This document shows, in pieces, positions 7,872 through 16,501 of a stretch of DNA of 39,631 bases. Position 1 is the stretch's first letter, and every line of letters begins with the position of its first letter. Origin of the DNA: UBA6136 sp044351045 (GTDB taxonomy: Bacteria > Pseudomonadota > Gammaproteobacteria > Methylococcales > Methylococcaceae); assembly GCA_044351045.1 (NCBI GenBank), contig JBILGM010000105.1:1-39631 (forward strand), in the 5' to 3' direction. The notes under the pieces are model-generated. The model did not search any database. It was not told the DNA's origin and saw only the letters and a list, made by a program, of their open reading frames with translations. The translations under genes and the position numbers were made by a program.

Positions 7872-8357
7872 ATGGAAAACCTCACATTATTGCCTGGGGA
7901 GCTCGAGGCGCTGCCCATCAGTGAACTGGCCAATCTGCCGGCTGAGCAACTGCTGGAAATCGAAACCCATCTTGCCGATCTCTCGGCATGGACCAAGAAG
8001 ATCCAGTCCCGTCTCCATACAGCATTAGATCAACGCTATGGCGGAGAGGCTCGGGAAGCACTGCTCGACTCTGGGCGGGATTTTGGCACCACCCATCTTC
8101 AGGATGGTGCCTTCAACGTCAAATTCGAGTTGCCGAAAAAGGTCAGCTGGGACCAGAAGCAACTCGCGGCCATGGCCCAGCGGATCCTCGCCTCCGGGGA
8201 ACGGCTCGAGGACTACATTGACCTCAAGTACTCGGTGTCCGAGAGCCGCTATACCCATTGGCCGGAAGGACTGCGCGAGCAGTTTGCGTCCGCCCGGACG
8301 GTAGCCGCCGGCAAGCCGACCTTCGCTTTGACCTTGGTTGAAGGGGAGGGCGCATGA
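7872..8357 (+). CDS. Phage replication-operon protein, unknown function
   Basis: A 161-aa protein. The ATG at 7872 is preferred; an in-frame GTG at 7857 would add five residues and overlap the upstream stop. The N-terminal half is helical and acidic (LPAEQLLEIETHLADLSAWT), followed by VKFELPKKVSWDQKQLAAMA and a C-terminus rich in short hydrophobic segments. Proteins of this layout are regularly found directly before an AAA ATPase and an ssDNA-binding protein in phage replication modules. The 4-nt overlap with the ATPase gene supports coupled expression. No catalytic motif. Confidence 0.7.
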   Translation: MENLTLLPGELEALPISELANLPAEQLLEIETHLADLSAWTKKIQSRLHTALDQRYGGEAREALLDSGRDFGTTHLQDGAFNVKFELPKKVSWDQKQLAAMAQRILASGERLEDYIDLKYSVSESRYTHWPEGLREQFASARTVAAGKPTFALTLVEGEGA

Positions 8358-9223
8358 ACCTGCAACTTCCCATCATCAGTGCCGAGCAGCGTCTGGCTGA
8401 GAAGCGCGGAGTCAAAGGGGTGTTAGTCGGCAAGGCCGGCATCGGCAAGACCTCGCAACTGTGGACCCTGCCGGAGAAGACCACCCTCTTTTTCGACCTT
8501 GAAGCCGGCGATCTCGCCATTGAAGGCTGGTCCGGGGACACGATACGTCCACGTACCTGGCAGGAATGCCGCGATTTTGCGGTCTTCATCGGCGGCCCCA
8601 ATCCCGCTCTTCGGGCCGATCAACCCTACAGTCAGGCGCATTTCGATGCGGTCTGTGCTCAGTTCGGGGATCCCGCCGTCCTGCAGCGTTACGAGACGGT
8701 CTTCATCGACTCCATCACCGTGGCTGGTCGACTGTGCCTGCAATGGTGCAAGGGTCAGCCACAAGCCTATTCCGAAAAAACCGGTAAACCCGATAACCGC
8801 GGCGCCTATGGGCTTCTGGGTCAGGAACTCATCGGCTGGCTGACGCACCTGCAGCATACCCGGCACAAGAACGTCTGGTTCGTCGGCATTCTCGACGAAA
8901 AGCTCGATGACTTTAACCGCAAGGTGTTCTCGCTGCAGATCGATGGCAGCAAGGCCAGCCTGGAACTGCCGGGCATCGTCGACGAGGTCATCACCCTGGC
9001 CGAGATCCAGCCGGCGGAGGGTCCGTCCTATCGAGCCTTCATCTGCCACACCCTCAACGACAAGGGCTATCCGGCCAAGGATCGCTCCGGTCGTCTTGAT
9101 CCCATCGAACCCCCGCATCTCGGTCAGTTGATGGCCAAGATCCAGGGACCCGTTCCCCCCAGCGCCGAGCGCCTGAATTTCACCGGCCTCGCAGCTAACC
9201 CTCAATCCCCTTCGGAGAACTGA
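8354..9223 (+). CDS. AAA/RecA-like phage ATPase (AAA_24 type)
   Basis: A 289-aa ATP-binding protein. Walker A is GKAGIGKT at residues 26-33; a Walker-B-like VFIDSI near residue 117 ends in Asp before a Ser, as in phage RecA-like ATPases. The rest fits the AAA_24 nucleotide-binding family found beside phage ssDNA-binding proteins. Its likely job is ATP-dependent loading or remodelling of recombination or replication proteins on DNA, inferred from the family and from the flanking ssDNA-binding-like and helicase genes. Coupled to the upstream gene by ATGA; the next gene starts 1 nt after its stop. Confidence 0.85.
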   Translation: MNLQLPIISAEQRLAEKRGVKGVLVGKAGIGKTSQLWTLPEKTTLFFDLEAGDLAIEGWSGDTIRPRTWQECRDFAVFIGGPNPALRADQPYSQAHFDAVCAQFGDPAVLQRYETVFIDSITVAGRLCLQWCKGQPQAYSEKTGKPDNRGAYGLLGQELIGWLTHLQHTRHKNVWFVGILDEKLDDFNRKVFSLQIDGSKASLELPGIVDEVITLAEIQPAEGPSYRAFICHTLNDKGYPAKDRSGRLDPIEPPHLGQLMAKIQGPVPPSAERLNFTGLAANPQSPSEN

Positions 9224-9224
9224 T

Positions 9225-9833
9225 ATGACCGTATGGCAAAACTTTAACGACGCCGATACCCAATCGTCCTATGACCTGATTCCGGGCAAGACCCTAGCCA
9301 AGGTGAGGATGACCCTGAAACCCGGCGGTGTCGACAATCCGGCGCTGGGGTGGACCGGGGGCTATGCGACCCGCAATCTGGAGACGGGATCCGCCTATCT
9401 CTCGGCCGAGTTCGTGATCCTCGAAGGACCCTTCGCCAAACGCAAGGTGTGGTCCCTGATTGGTCTTCACTCCGAGAAGGGACCTGAGTGGGCCAACATG
9501 GGGCGTGCCTTTGTTCGCGCCTTGCTCAACTCGGCCCGCGGTATCTCTCCCCAGGATCAAAGTCCGCAGGCCCAGCAGGCCCGCTGCATTCAGGGCTTTG
9601 CCGATCTGGATGGTATCGAGTTCCTGGCACGGATTGATATCGACAAGGATCAGCGAAATGGTGAGGAGCGCAACGTAATCCGGACGGCGATTGAGCCGAA
9701 CCATAAGGATTATGCGCTGTTGATGGGAACAGGCTTAAAGGCGCCAACCCCCACACAGGGTTTTACGCCACCGGTGATTCCGTCAGTCGACGCGAGTCCG
9801 GCCTTGGCTGGCCGCCCGACCTGGGCACAGTGA
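9225..9833 (+). CDS. Probable phage ssDNA-binding protein (DUF669-like)
   Basis: A 202-aa protein placed directly after the AAA ATPase and before a helicase, the usual position of the DUF669 ssDNA-binding family. Residues about 25-130 are compatible with an OB-like beta barrel (LAKVRMTLKPGG, AYLSAEFVILEGPFAKRKVW), with EFLARIDIDKDQ later. The C-terminal 40 residues are Pro-, Thr- and Ala-rich and flexible, as in many such proteins. The acidic C-terminal tip of bacterial SSB is missing. Function rests on context and general layout. Confidence 0.6.
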   Translation: MTVWQNFNDADTQSSYDLIPGKTLAKVRMTLKPGGVDNPALGWTGGYATRNLETGSAYLSAEFVILEGPFAKRKVWSLIGLHSEKGPEWANMGRAFVRALLNSARGISPQDQSPQAQQARCIQGFADLDGIEFLARIDIDKDQRNGEERNVIRTAIEPNHKDYALLMGTGLKAPTPTQGFTPPVIPSVDASPALAGRPTWAQ

Positions 9834-9840
9834 GGTCGCC

Positions 9841-11490
9841 ATGATTCTTCGCTCCAGACAGAAGGTTTTTGTCGAGCGTGCCCTTGGGGCGCTCGACATC
9901 CATGGCAACACGCTGGGAGTGGCGCCTACCGGTGCGGGAAAGACAGTCTGTCTTTCTGCCGTCACCGGTGGGTTACTCCAAGGGACAGAGGCCAAGGCCT
10001 GCATTCTGGCGCATCGCGATGAACTGACTGACCAAAACCGAACCAAGTTTGCCCGGGTCAATCCCGGGCTGACCACCTCGGTTGTGAATGCCCGGGAGAA
10101 ATCTTGGGCCGGTCAGGCGACGTTTGCGATGGTCCAGACACTAAGCCGAGAGGCAGCGTTACAACAGCTGCCAACCCTGGACTTGCTCGTTATCGACGAA
10201 GGGCATCACGCGGCAGCGCCTACCTATCGTCGCATCATTGATGCTGTCCGGGATCGGAATCCCGATGCCCGGATATTCGGGGTCACCGCGACCCCAAATC
10301 GGGGCGATGGGGCCGAATTACGACCGGTGTTTTCCAATGTGGCTGATCAGATCACCCTGGGCGAGCTGATCACCTCGGGGCATGTGGTGCGGCCGCGCAC
10401 CTTTGTGATCGATCTTGGCAAGCAGCATGAACTGCAGTCGGTCCGGCAAACGGCGTCCGATTTTGACATGACCGCTGTCGCGGCCATTCTCAACACCGCG
10501 CCCATAAACCAGGACGTGGTGCGGCACTGGCGGGACAAAGCCGAGGGTCGGAAGACCATCGTCTTTTGTTCAACGGTGGCGCATGCCACCGATGTCTGCC
10601 AGGCGTTCCTTGATGACAGCATCGGCGCCGTGCTCATTCATGGCGAATTATCCGACAGCGAACGTAAATCCCGGTTGCAGGAGTACGAACAAGGCAACGC
10701 CTTGGTGGTGGTCAATGTCGCGGTGCTGACGGAGGGCTACGACCACCCGCCAACCAGTTGCATCATCCTGCTGCGCCCGAGCTCCCATGCCTCCACCTTC
10801 GTGCAGATGGTCGGTCGGGGCCTTCGGGTCGTGAATCCCGAGGAGCATCCTGGCCTGATCAAGGACGATTGTCTGATCCTTGATTTCGGCACGGCATCGC
10901 TGATGCACGGCACGCTGGAGCAGTCCGTCCAGTTGGACGGGAGGGACTTCCAGGGCGAAGCCCCACACAAGGAATGTCCTCAGTGTGAGGGCAGCGTGCC
11001 CCTCGGGACGCGGGAATGTCCCCTGTGTGGCTTTGTCTGGGACCGGGTGATCAGTGACGATCCCCTGCCGTTGGACGCCTTCGTAATGACGGAGATTGAC
11101 CTGCTCAGCAAGTCATCCTTTCTCTGGTGCGATCTCTTTGGTGACGATGGCTCGCTTATGGCCACGGGCTTCAACGCCTGGGCCGGCGTGTTCTATCTCG
11201 ATGGGCACTGGCATGCGGTAGGGGGTGGCAAGACGTTACCTACCCGGCGTCTGGCCATTGGTGAGCGGATGGTCTGTCTGGCCCAGGCCGATGACTTTCT
11301 CAATGCCCACGAAAGCGAAGATGCCGCGCACAAGACCCGGGCCTGGCTCAACCAGCCCGCCACCGAACAGCAGCTCCGCTATCTGCCACCAGAAGCGCGC
11401 CAGGATTTTGGGCTGACACGGTATCGCGCGTCGAGTCTGTTGTCCTTCCGCTTCAACCAACCGGCGATTCGCCAGGCGGTGGGACTATGA
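9841..11490 (+). CDS. SF2 DEAD/DEAH-box helicase with zinc ribbon
   Basis: A 549-aa superfamily 2 helicase. Walker A is APTGAGKT (28-35), motif II is DEGH (119-122), motif III-like TATPNR follows near 150, and motif VI is QMVGRGLR near 325. The two RecA-like lobes cover about 1-370. A zinc ribbon CPQC...CPLC (about 380-400) follows, then a C-terminal region of about 150 residues. This architecture is common in phage replication modules, where the enzyme unwinds duplex DNA or branched intermediates using ATP. It starts 7 nt after the ssDNA-binding-like gene and overlaps the next gene as ATGA. Confidence 0.9.
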   Translation: MILRSRQKVFVERALGALDIHGNTLGVAPTGAGKTVCLSAVTGGLLQGTEAKACILAHRDELTDQNRTKFARVNPGLTTSVVNAREKSWAGQATFAMVQTLSREAALQQLPTLDLLVIDEGHHAAAPTYRRIIDAVRDRNPDARIFGVTATPNRGDGAELRPVFSNVADQITLGELITSGHVVRPRTFVIDLGKQHELQSVRQTASDFDMTAVAAILNTAPINQDVVRHWRDKAEGRKTIVFCSTVAHATDVCQAFLDDSIGAVLIHGELSDSERKSRLQEYEQGNALVVVNVAVLTEGYDHPPTSCIILLRPSSHASTFVQMVGRGLRVVNPEEHPGLIKDDCLILDFGTASLMHGTLEQSVQLDGRDFQGEAPHKECPQCEGSVPLGTRECPLCGFVWDRVISDDPLPLDAFVMTEIDLLSKSSFLWCDLFGDDGSLMATGFNAWAGVFYLDGHWHAVGGGKTLPTRRLAIGERMVCLAQADDFLNAHESEDAAHKTRAWLNQPATEQQLRYLPPEARQDFGLTRYRASSLLSFRFNQPAIRQAVGL

Positions 11491-11840
11491 GTTATCCCCG
11501 CTGTTTTCGCTCCCAGAAAGCTTACGACGCCTGGGCCTTCTATGCCGATCGCAGTCAGGTCTCTCCGAACTGGCCCTGTATCGACTGTAGCGAGGCATAT
11601 CAGGCGCGCATGGTTGCAGCCAGGCGTTGTCAGCATCCCGAAGCCATTCCAGGAAAGCCACGTCCATGCCCTGTGCCATCTGCCGAAGAGCTGCCCGAGG
11701 ATTCCTCTGGCAAGCCGCTACTGGCCGAGGACAGTCACGCCCCGTGCGGCGTTTCTGCTCTCGACGATGCCAGCTTCTTTATGACCACCACGTTCAACTG
11801 CAAGCCCAACGCGCCCGCTGGGGCGAGGAGCATCCCATGA
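11487..11840 (+). CDS. Small Cys-containing phage protein, probably extended by loss of its stop
   Basis: A 117-aa frame coupled to the helicase stop by ATGA. The first 52 residues look like a real small phage protein: MSYPRCFRSQKAYDAWAF, then a possible zinc site CIDC...RRCQH. The remaining 65 residues are low-complexity and lie in DNA that encodes the next gene in another frame, for 175 nt. The simplest reading is that the ancestral gene ended near 11660 and lost its stop, so the tail is non-native. A frameshift joining the two genes is an alternative. Confidence 0.55.
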   Translation: MSYPRCFRSQKAYDAWAFYADRSQVSPNWPCIDCSEAYQARMVAARRCQHPEAIPGKPRPCPVPSAEELPEDSSGKPLLAEDSHAPCGVSALDDASFFMTTTFNCKPNAPAGARSIP

Positions 11841-12100
11841 TTGATGCCACTGTCACTGAACGGGCCGCCATGGCGGCGGCCCTCCATCCCCTCGGGGAAT
11901 TTGTCGCTCAAGTCGGATTGGAAAGGCCCCTGGCGGAGTACACCCGCGAACAAATCCTGACCCTGGTGGAAGTGGTGGTGGATGCCTATCACGCCCATCT
12001 GGTCGAGGCCGCCGAGCGGGAGGCCACTCTTGAAGCTGAACGACTGCAGCGCCTGGAGCAGCGCCGAACGTCTCCCATCCCCAGAGGAGTGCCATTCTGA
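11666..12100 (+). CDS. Zinc-finger protein, DUF6511-like
   Basis: A 144-aa protein. The start at 11666 has AGGAAAG at good spacing; the frame is open further upstream but that region belongs to the previous gene. The N-terminal zinc finger pairs CAIC (residues 3-6) with FCSRRC (about 31-36), followed by a helical domain (MIDATVTERAAMAAALHPLG, EYTREQILTLVEVVVDAYHA) characteristic of the DUF6511 family of phage replication operons. The C-terminus is a charged coiled-coil-like tail. Role unknown. Its stop overlaps the nuclease start by one base. Confidence 0.7.
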   Translation: MPCAICRRAARGFLWQAATGRGQSRPVRRFCSRRCQLLYDHHVQLQAQRARWGEEHPMIDATVTERAAMAAALHPLGEFVAQVGLERPLAEYTREQILTLVEVVVDAYHAHLVEAAEREATLEAERLQRLEQRRTSPIPRGVPF

Positions 12101-12837
12101 TGTTGAACTATAACCACGAACCCACGGCTCAGGAGCGCTTCAGTGCCCTGATGGATCAAGCCCTGCAGGCGGCCGAACAGAAAGCACCAAAGCGACAGTA
12201 TCTCGGTGCCTCGCGACTGGGGGTCGCCTGTTCACGCGCCCTGCAATACGAATATGCCGGCGCCCCGGTGGATCCCGGCAGGGCGTTCTCTGGGCAATTA
12301 CTGCGCGTCTTTCGCCGCGGGCATCTCATGGAAGATTGCATGATCGACTGGCTTCGCCTGGCTGGTTTTGACCTGCGTACCGAAAAAGCCGATGGCGGTC
12401 AATTCGGTTTTTCTCTGCTGGACGGCAAGCTGCAGGGCCATGTCGACGGTGTCATTGTCGGTGGTCCCGAGGGCTACGCCACTCCCTGTCTCTGGGAAAA
12501 CAAGTGCCTGAACAGCAGATCCTGGCGAGACTTGGAAAAGCACGGCTTGGCCGTCTCTAAGCCAATCTATGCCGCTCAGCTCGCCATCTACCAAGCCTAT
12601 CTGCACCTGCACGAACACCCGGCACTGTTCACTGCCATCAATGCCGACAACATGGCGATTTATGCCGAGTGGGTGCCGTTTGATGGCGCCCTGGCACAAC
12701 GGTTATCTGACCGGGCGCTGAACATCATCAGCGCTACCGAGGCCGGGGAACTCCTTCCCCGTGGGTTTACCGAGGCCACGCATGTCGAGTGCCGGTTCTG
12801 CAGTTGGCAGGACCGCTGCTGGAGGCAACCGTCATGA
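12100..12837 (+). CDS. PD-(D/E)XK nuclease with predicted Fe-S cluster (Cas4/RecB-like)
   Basis: A 245-aa nuclease of the RecB/Cas4 type. Catalytic residues fit Asp116 in GHVDGVI and Glu133/Lys135 in LWENKC, with a motif-IV-like QLAIYQAYL downstream. Cys44 together with Cys231, Cys234 and Cys240 (CRFCSWQDRC) reproduces the one-plus-three cysteine layout that holds a 4Fe-4S cluster in Cas4, AddB and phage relatives. It probably resects 5' or 3' ends during phage recombination beside the helicase and ssDNA-binding-like protein. The Fe-S cluster is inferred from cysteine spacing. No CRISPR genes are nearby, so a CRISPR role is unlikely. Confidence 0.85.
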   Translation: MLNYNHEPTAQERFSALMDQALQAAEQKAPKRQYLGASRLGVACSRALQYEYAGAPVDPGRAFSGQLLRVFRRGHLMEDCMIDWLRLAGFDLRTEKADGGQFGFSLLDGKLQGHVDGVIVGGPEGYATPCLWENKCLNSRSWRDLEKHGLAVSKPIYAAQLAIYQAYLHLHEHPALFTAINADNMAIYAEWVPFDGALAQRLSDRALNIISATEAGELLPRGFTEATHVECRFCSWQDRCWRQPS

Positions 12838-13070
12838 CTGAATTCCATCACTCAACGACGCACATCGAACCCATGATCAGTGGTCGGGCTGCGGCCGACT
12901 CGCTGCAATTGCCGCGCTACTGGTTTTCCAACCCCAAGCTACGCGCCCGTTACCGCATCCCGCATTACCGGCTGGTTGGGCTGGTCCGCTTTCGCCTTTC
13001 TGAGCTCATTGCCTGGGCCTCCCAGCGCGCCATTTCAACCTCATCGGAGGAAACCCATGCTGGATTTTAA
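12834..13070 (+). CDS. Small AlpA-like HTH protein
   Basis: A 78-aa protein starting at ATG 12834, coupled to the nuclease stop by ATGA. Residues 15-65 match the HTH_17/excisionase layout loosely (SGRAAADSLQLPRYWFSNPK, then RIPHYRLVGLVRFRLSELIA as the wing-like strand pair). Its last 14 nt overlap the start of the primase-helicase gene. A DNA-binding or helicase-loader role is possible but not shown. Confidence 0.6.
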   Translation: MTEFHHSTTHIEPMISGRAAADSLQLPRYWFSNPKLRARYRIPHYRLVGLVRFRLSELIAWASQRAISTSSEETHAGF

Positions 13071-15342
13071 CGACGCCGATCCGCAAGCCGTTCAGCCAAC
13101 CTCTCTGGATCGTGAGGAGATTCGTACTGTCTTGGTGTCGCGGTTGGAGGTGGTGCTGCCTACGCTGATGCCCTCTGGCACGATCCGGCAGGGGGTGTTT
13201 CGCATTGGCGATATCAAAGGGACCCCTGGGGACAGCCTGGAAGTCGTCATCGAAGGCGACAAGGCGGGTCTCTGGACCGATCGCGCGACAAATGAGGGCG
13301 GCGATATTTTCGCATTGATCGCCGGATTTTTAGCGCTAAATATCCGGACCGACTTCGATCAAGTGTTGCAGGCAGCGGCCAACCTGCTCGGTCGTGTGCC
13401 TGAGCAGAGAACGCGTCCCCGTCAGAAAGCACCGCCCATCGACCATCTCGGACCCGCCACCGGGAAATGGGACTACCTCTCGGCCGATGGTCAATTGCTC
13501 GCCGTGGTGTATCGCTATGACCCCCCAGACCAGCGCAAGGAATTTCGCTGTTTGGACGTCAGCACTGGAAAGAAGACACCGCCGACTCCCCGTCCGCTCT
13601 TCAACCAGATGGGTCTGGCCTCTATCGAAGAAGGGCAGTCCGTCATTTTGGTTGAGGGTGAAAAGTCAGCCCAAGCGCTGATCGATATCGGTGTGGTCGC
13701 CACGACCGCCATGAACGGTGCCCAAGCACCTGTCGAGAAAACTGACTGGTCTCCATTGGCGGGCAAGTCGGTCACCATCTGGCCTGACCGGGATAAACCC
13801 GGTTGGGACTATGCCGAAAAAGTTGCCCAGGCCCTCAATAAGGCGGGCGTGACCGATTGCTACATCCTGTATCCGCCGGAATTCAAACCCGAAGGCTGGG
13901 ATGCGGCTGATGCGATTGCTGACCCTGATTTTGATGTCTGGGGTTTCCTGAGCGTGGGACACCGTTTGCCCGTGCAACGCACGATCGAGATTGAACCGGA
14001 TGATCTCTTCACCGGGATCAAGTGGTCGATCGAGGACGGTCTAGCTAAAGCCTTTACGCGTCACTACGGAGAGGACTGGCGCTTCTGTGAGTCCTGGGGC
14101 AAATGGCTGGTATGGACCGGCGTGCGCTGGAACCCTGATCAAGTGTCCTATGTGAAGCATCTGGTGCGCATGGTTTGCCGCGCCGCCTCCGAGAGGGCGG
14201 CCTCACCCAAGCTGGAGGCCCGGTTGGGGAGCTATGCCACGATTGCCGCCGTCGAAAAGGTTCTTCGTATCGACACCAAGCTCACGGCTCAGTCGGATGA
14301 ATGGGACGCTGACCAATGGGCGCTGAATACGCCCGGTGGCGTGGTGGATTTGTCAAGCGGCGTTTTACAGCCCCACCGCCGTGGTATGTGCATGACCAAG
14401 GTGGCAACCGCTACTCCGCGCGGCACCAGTCCTGCCTGGCTGCGTTTCCTGGAACAGGTCACCGGCGGCAAGGCGGAGTTGATGGATTACCTGCAGCGCA
14501 TGGTTGGCTACTGCCTGACCGGCTCAACCCGAGAGCATGCGCTGTTCTTCCTCTACGGCACCGGCGCGAATGGCAAATCGGTGTTCCTCAACACCCTGGC
14601 CACCATCCTCGGGGTCTATGCCACCAATGCCCCCATGGACACGTTCATGGAAACGCGGTCCGAGCGGCATCCCACCGACTTGGCTGGGCTCCGCGGCGCA
14701 CGACTAGTGTCAGCTCTTGAAACCGAACAAGGCCGGCGCTGGAACGAGGCCAAGGTCAAGGCTATCACCGGCGGCGACAAGATCTCGGCGCGCTTCATGC
14801 GCCAGGACTTTTTCCAGTACCAACCTCACTTCAAGCTGGTGATTGCTGGCAACCACAAGCCGTCAATCCGCAACATCGATGAAGCCATGAAGCGTCGGCT
14901 GCACATGGTGCCCTTCACGGTAACGATCCCGGAACAGCAGCGTGATCACAACCTCAGCGACAAGTTACTGCATGAGCGTGACGGCATTCTCGCCTGGGCG
15001 GTGGAAGGTTGTCTTCTCTGGCAGCAGCACGGCCTAAATCCCCCGGCCCTGGTGGTCTCCGCCACCGCCGAATACTTCGACGAGGAGGACGCCATTGGCG
15101 ATTTTCTCGAGGAAGAAATCGAGCGGTATCCGCAAGCCAAGGCCGGCGTGGCCGAGGTGTTTCAACGCTGGCAAGAGTGGGCGGGTAAACGCGGCGAGTA
15201 TGTCGGCACCAGTCGCTGGCTGGCACAGCAACTGACCAACCGGGGCTTCGACCGTACCCGGCTTAGCGGCGGGGCAAAGGGCTTGGCCGGGTTATCGCTG
15301 AAGCCCAAGGCATTCGATAACCGCTTGCCATACATCGATTAA
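13057..15342 (+). CDS. Toprim primase / SF3 (D5) helicase
   Basis: A 761-aa bifunctional replication protein. The start at 13057 has GGAGG 6 nt upstream; the frame is open further upstream only as a shadow of the preceding gene. The N-terminal region lacks a clear zinc finger but contains a Toprim domain with VEGEK (199-203) and DRD (244-246). The C-terminal D5-type helicase has Walker A GTGANGKS (501-508), a linker, and FKLVIAGNHKPSIRNID as the sensor region. It should synthesise primers and unwind the phage origin. It is the largest gene in the replication operon, and the RuvC-like resolvase follows after 125 nt. Confidence 0.92.
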   Translation: MLDFNDADPQAVQPTSLDREEIRTVLVSRLEVVLPTLMPSGTIRQGVFRIGDIKGTPGDSLEVVIEGDKAGLWTDRATNEGGDIFALIAGFLALNIRTDFDQVLQAAANLLGRVPEQRTRPRQKAPPIDHLGPATGKWDYLSADGQLLAVVYRYDPPDQRKEFRCLDVSTGKKTPPTPRPLFNQMGLASIEEGQSVILVEGEKSAQALIDIGVVATTAMNGAQAPVEKTDWSPLAGKSVTIWPDRDKPGWDYAEKVAQALNKAGVTDCYILYPPEFKPEGWDAADAIADPDFDVWGFLSVGHRLPVQRTIEIEPDDLFTGIKWSIEDGLAKAFTRHYGEDWRFCESWGKWLVWTGVRWNPDQVSYVKHLVRMVCRAASERAASPKLEARLGSYATIAAVEKVLRIDTKLTAQSDEWDADQWALNTPGGVVDLSSGVLQPHRRGMCMTKVATATPRGTSPAWLRFLEQVTGGKAELMDYLQRMVGYCLTGSTREHALFFLYGTGANGKSVFLNTLATILGVYATNAPMDTFMETRSERHPTDLAGLRGARLVSALETEQGRRWNEAKVKAITGGDKISARFMRQDFFQYQPHFKLVIAGNHKPSIRNIDEAMKRRLHMVPFTVTIPEQQRDHNLSDKLLHERDGILAWAVEGCLLWQQHGLNPPALVVSATAEYFDEEDAIGDFLEEEIERYPQAKAGVAEVFQRWQEWAGKRGEYVGTSRWLAQQLTNRGFDRTRLSGGAKGLAGLSLKPKAFDNRLPYID

Positions 15343-15350
15343 TTGTCCCG

Positions 15351-15437
15351 TGTGACCGAACGTGACCTGTTTTCCGTTGAGTCTCTTCACCCGCGCGTAA
15401 TACGGGTCATACAGCAAGACGGACACGTTCAGTCACA
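15351..15437. promoter_or_regulatory. Inverted repeat around a possible promoter before the resolvase gene
   Basis: A 14-bp inverted repeat with one mismatch (TGTGACCGAACGTG at 15351-15364 and its partner at 15424-15437) encloses 59 nt. Inside are a smaller hairpin (ACCCG/CGGGT) and a weak promoter-like pair (TTGAGT, 15 nt, TAATAC). The gap is the longest inside the replication operon, so a control point for the resolvase and antirepressor genes is plausible. Confidence 0.35.
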
Positions 15438-15467
15438 ACCCATCAAATCAATGACTTAGGAATTTAC

Positions 15468-15941
15468 ATGAACACCATACTGACTTTGGACTTGGGCACG
15501 CATACCGGCTGGGCCCTCAAGGCGCCGGATCGGACCATTACCAGCGGGACCGAACACTTTACCCCGCAACGCTTCGAGGGTGGCGGTATGCGCTACCTAC
15601 GATTCAAGCGTTGGCTGACTGAGTTGAAACAGACCACCGACGGTCTCGACGCCGTGTACTTCGAGGAAGTTCGTCGCCATGCCGGTGTCGATGCCGCCCA
15701 CGCCTACGGCGGCTTCATGGCACACCTGACCGCGTGGTGCGAGCACCACCAGATTCCCTACCAGGGTGTGCCGGTGGGGACGATCAAGAAGCACGCAACG
15801 GGGAAGGGCAACGCCGGCAAGGCCGACATGATCATGGCGATGCAAGCCATAGGGCATCAACCCGGCGACGACAACGAAGCTGACGCACTGGCCTTGCTGG
15901 GCTGGGCGATGAATCAATCTGCAACTGGAGAACGAGCATGA
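15468..15941 (+). CDS. RuvC-like Holliday-junction resolvase
   Basis: A 157-aa RNase H-fold nuclease. The first catalytic Asp is Asp8 in LDLGTHTGWA, the glutamate is in YFEEVRRHAG near 65, and the closing acidic pair is in DNEADALALLGW near 140. This is the usual set for phage RuvC/Rap-like resolvases that cut branched DNA before packaging. It starts after AGGA and overlaps the antirepressor gene by 4 nt. Length is typical of phage members rather than of bacterial RuvC (about 170 aa). Confidence 0.85.
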   Translation: MNTILTLDLGTHTGWALKAPDRTITSGTEHFTPQRFEGGGMRYLRFKRWLTELKQTTDGLDAVYFEEVRRHAGVDAAHAYGGFMAHLTAWCEHHQIPYQGVPVGTIKKHATGKGNAGKADMIMAMQAIGHQPGDDNEADALALLGWAMNQSATGERA

Positions 15942-16489
15942 CCTCTACCAACTCACTCATTCCAGTCCTGCCTGGAAATATCGCCGGGCAGTCAGTCCAC
16001 CTGGTCGATGCTCGCCAACTGCATGTCTTTCTGGAAGTCAAAAGGGATTTTTCCACATGGATCAAAGGACGCATCGGCGAATATGGCTTTGATGAAAGCC
16101 TTGACTACCTGCTCACCAAAACGGGGGAGCAGCTTCCCTCTGGGGTGAAGTGGCGCACGGACTATTTGCTGACAATCGATATGGCCAAGGAGTTAGCGAT
16201 GGTCGAACGCAACCAGAAGGGGCGAGAAGTTCGGCGCTATTTCATCGAGTGTGAACGGGAATTGCGCCAGATTCATCAAAGCCGGACCGCGACCTTAACC
16301 CATCAGCCGGCGACCTTGTCGCGAGCTGAGCGGCAGGCCATCAATCGGCAAGCCTGGGCCGAAGTCACTGGGGATGTGCAAAGGGCATTCCAGGCGCGAC
16401 GTGAAACTCTGGTCAGGGAGTACGCAAGTCGAAAGGGCGCGGGGGCTTGCATTGTGCAGTCGGGATTTCGCCCCGACTGGGCACGGTAA
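15938..16489 (+). CDS. AntA/AntB-family phage antirepressor
   Basis: A 183-aa protein. Residues about 15-105 match the AntA domain: VDARQLHVFLEVKRDFSTWI, then GFDESLDYLLTKTGEQ and DYLLTIDMAKELAMVERNQK, ending in RRYFIECERELR. The C-terminal 75 residues form a helical arm, the part that varies between family members and carries specificity. Such proteins antagonise prophage repressors, so this one may act against the XRE protein. That target is inferred. It is coupled to the resolvase gene by ATGA. Confidence 0.85.
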   Translation: MTSTNSLIPVLPGNIAGQSVHLVDARQLHVFLEVKRDFSTWIKGRIGEYGFDESLDYLLTKTGEQLPSGVKWRTDYLLTIDMAKELAMVERNQKGREVRRYFIECERELRQIHQSRTATLTHQPATLSRAERQAINRQAWAEVTGDVQRAFQARRETLVREYASRKGAGACIVQSGFRPDWAR

Positions 16490-16501
16490 AGGAGAACCGG
16501 C

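Noticed and set aside
8423..9205. 260-aa open frame on the minus strand
   Set aside because: It is the antisense shadow of the AAA ATPase gene, which has Walker motifs, ribosome context and operon fit.
12100..12837. Cas4 of a CRISPR adaptation module
   Set aside because: No cas1, cas2 or repeats. The nuclease is embedded in a phage recombination operon and is better read as a RecB-like phage exonuclease.
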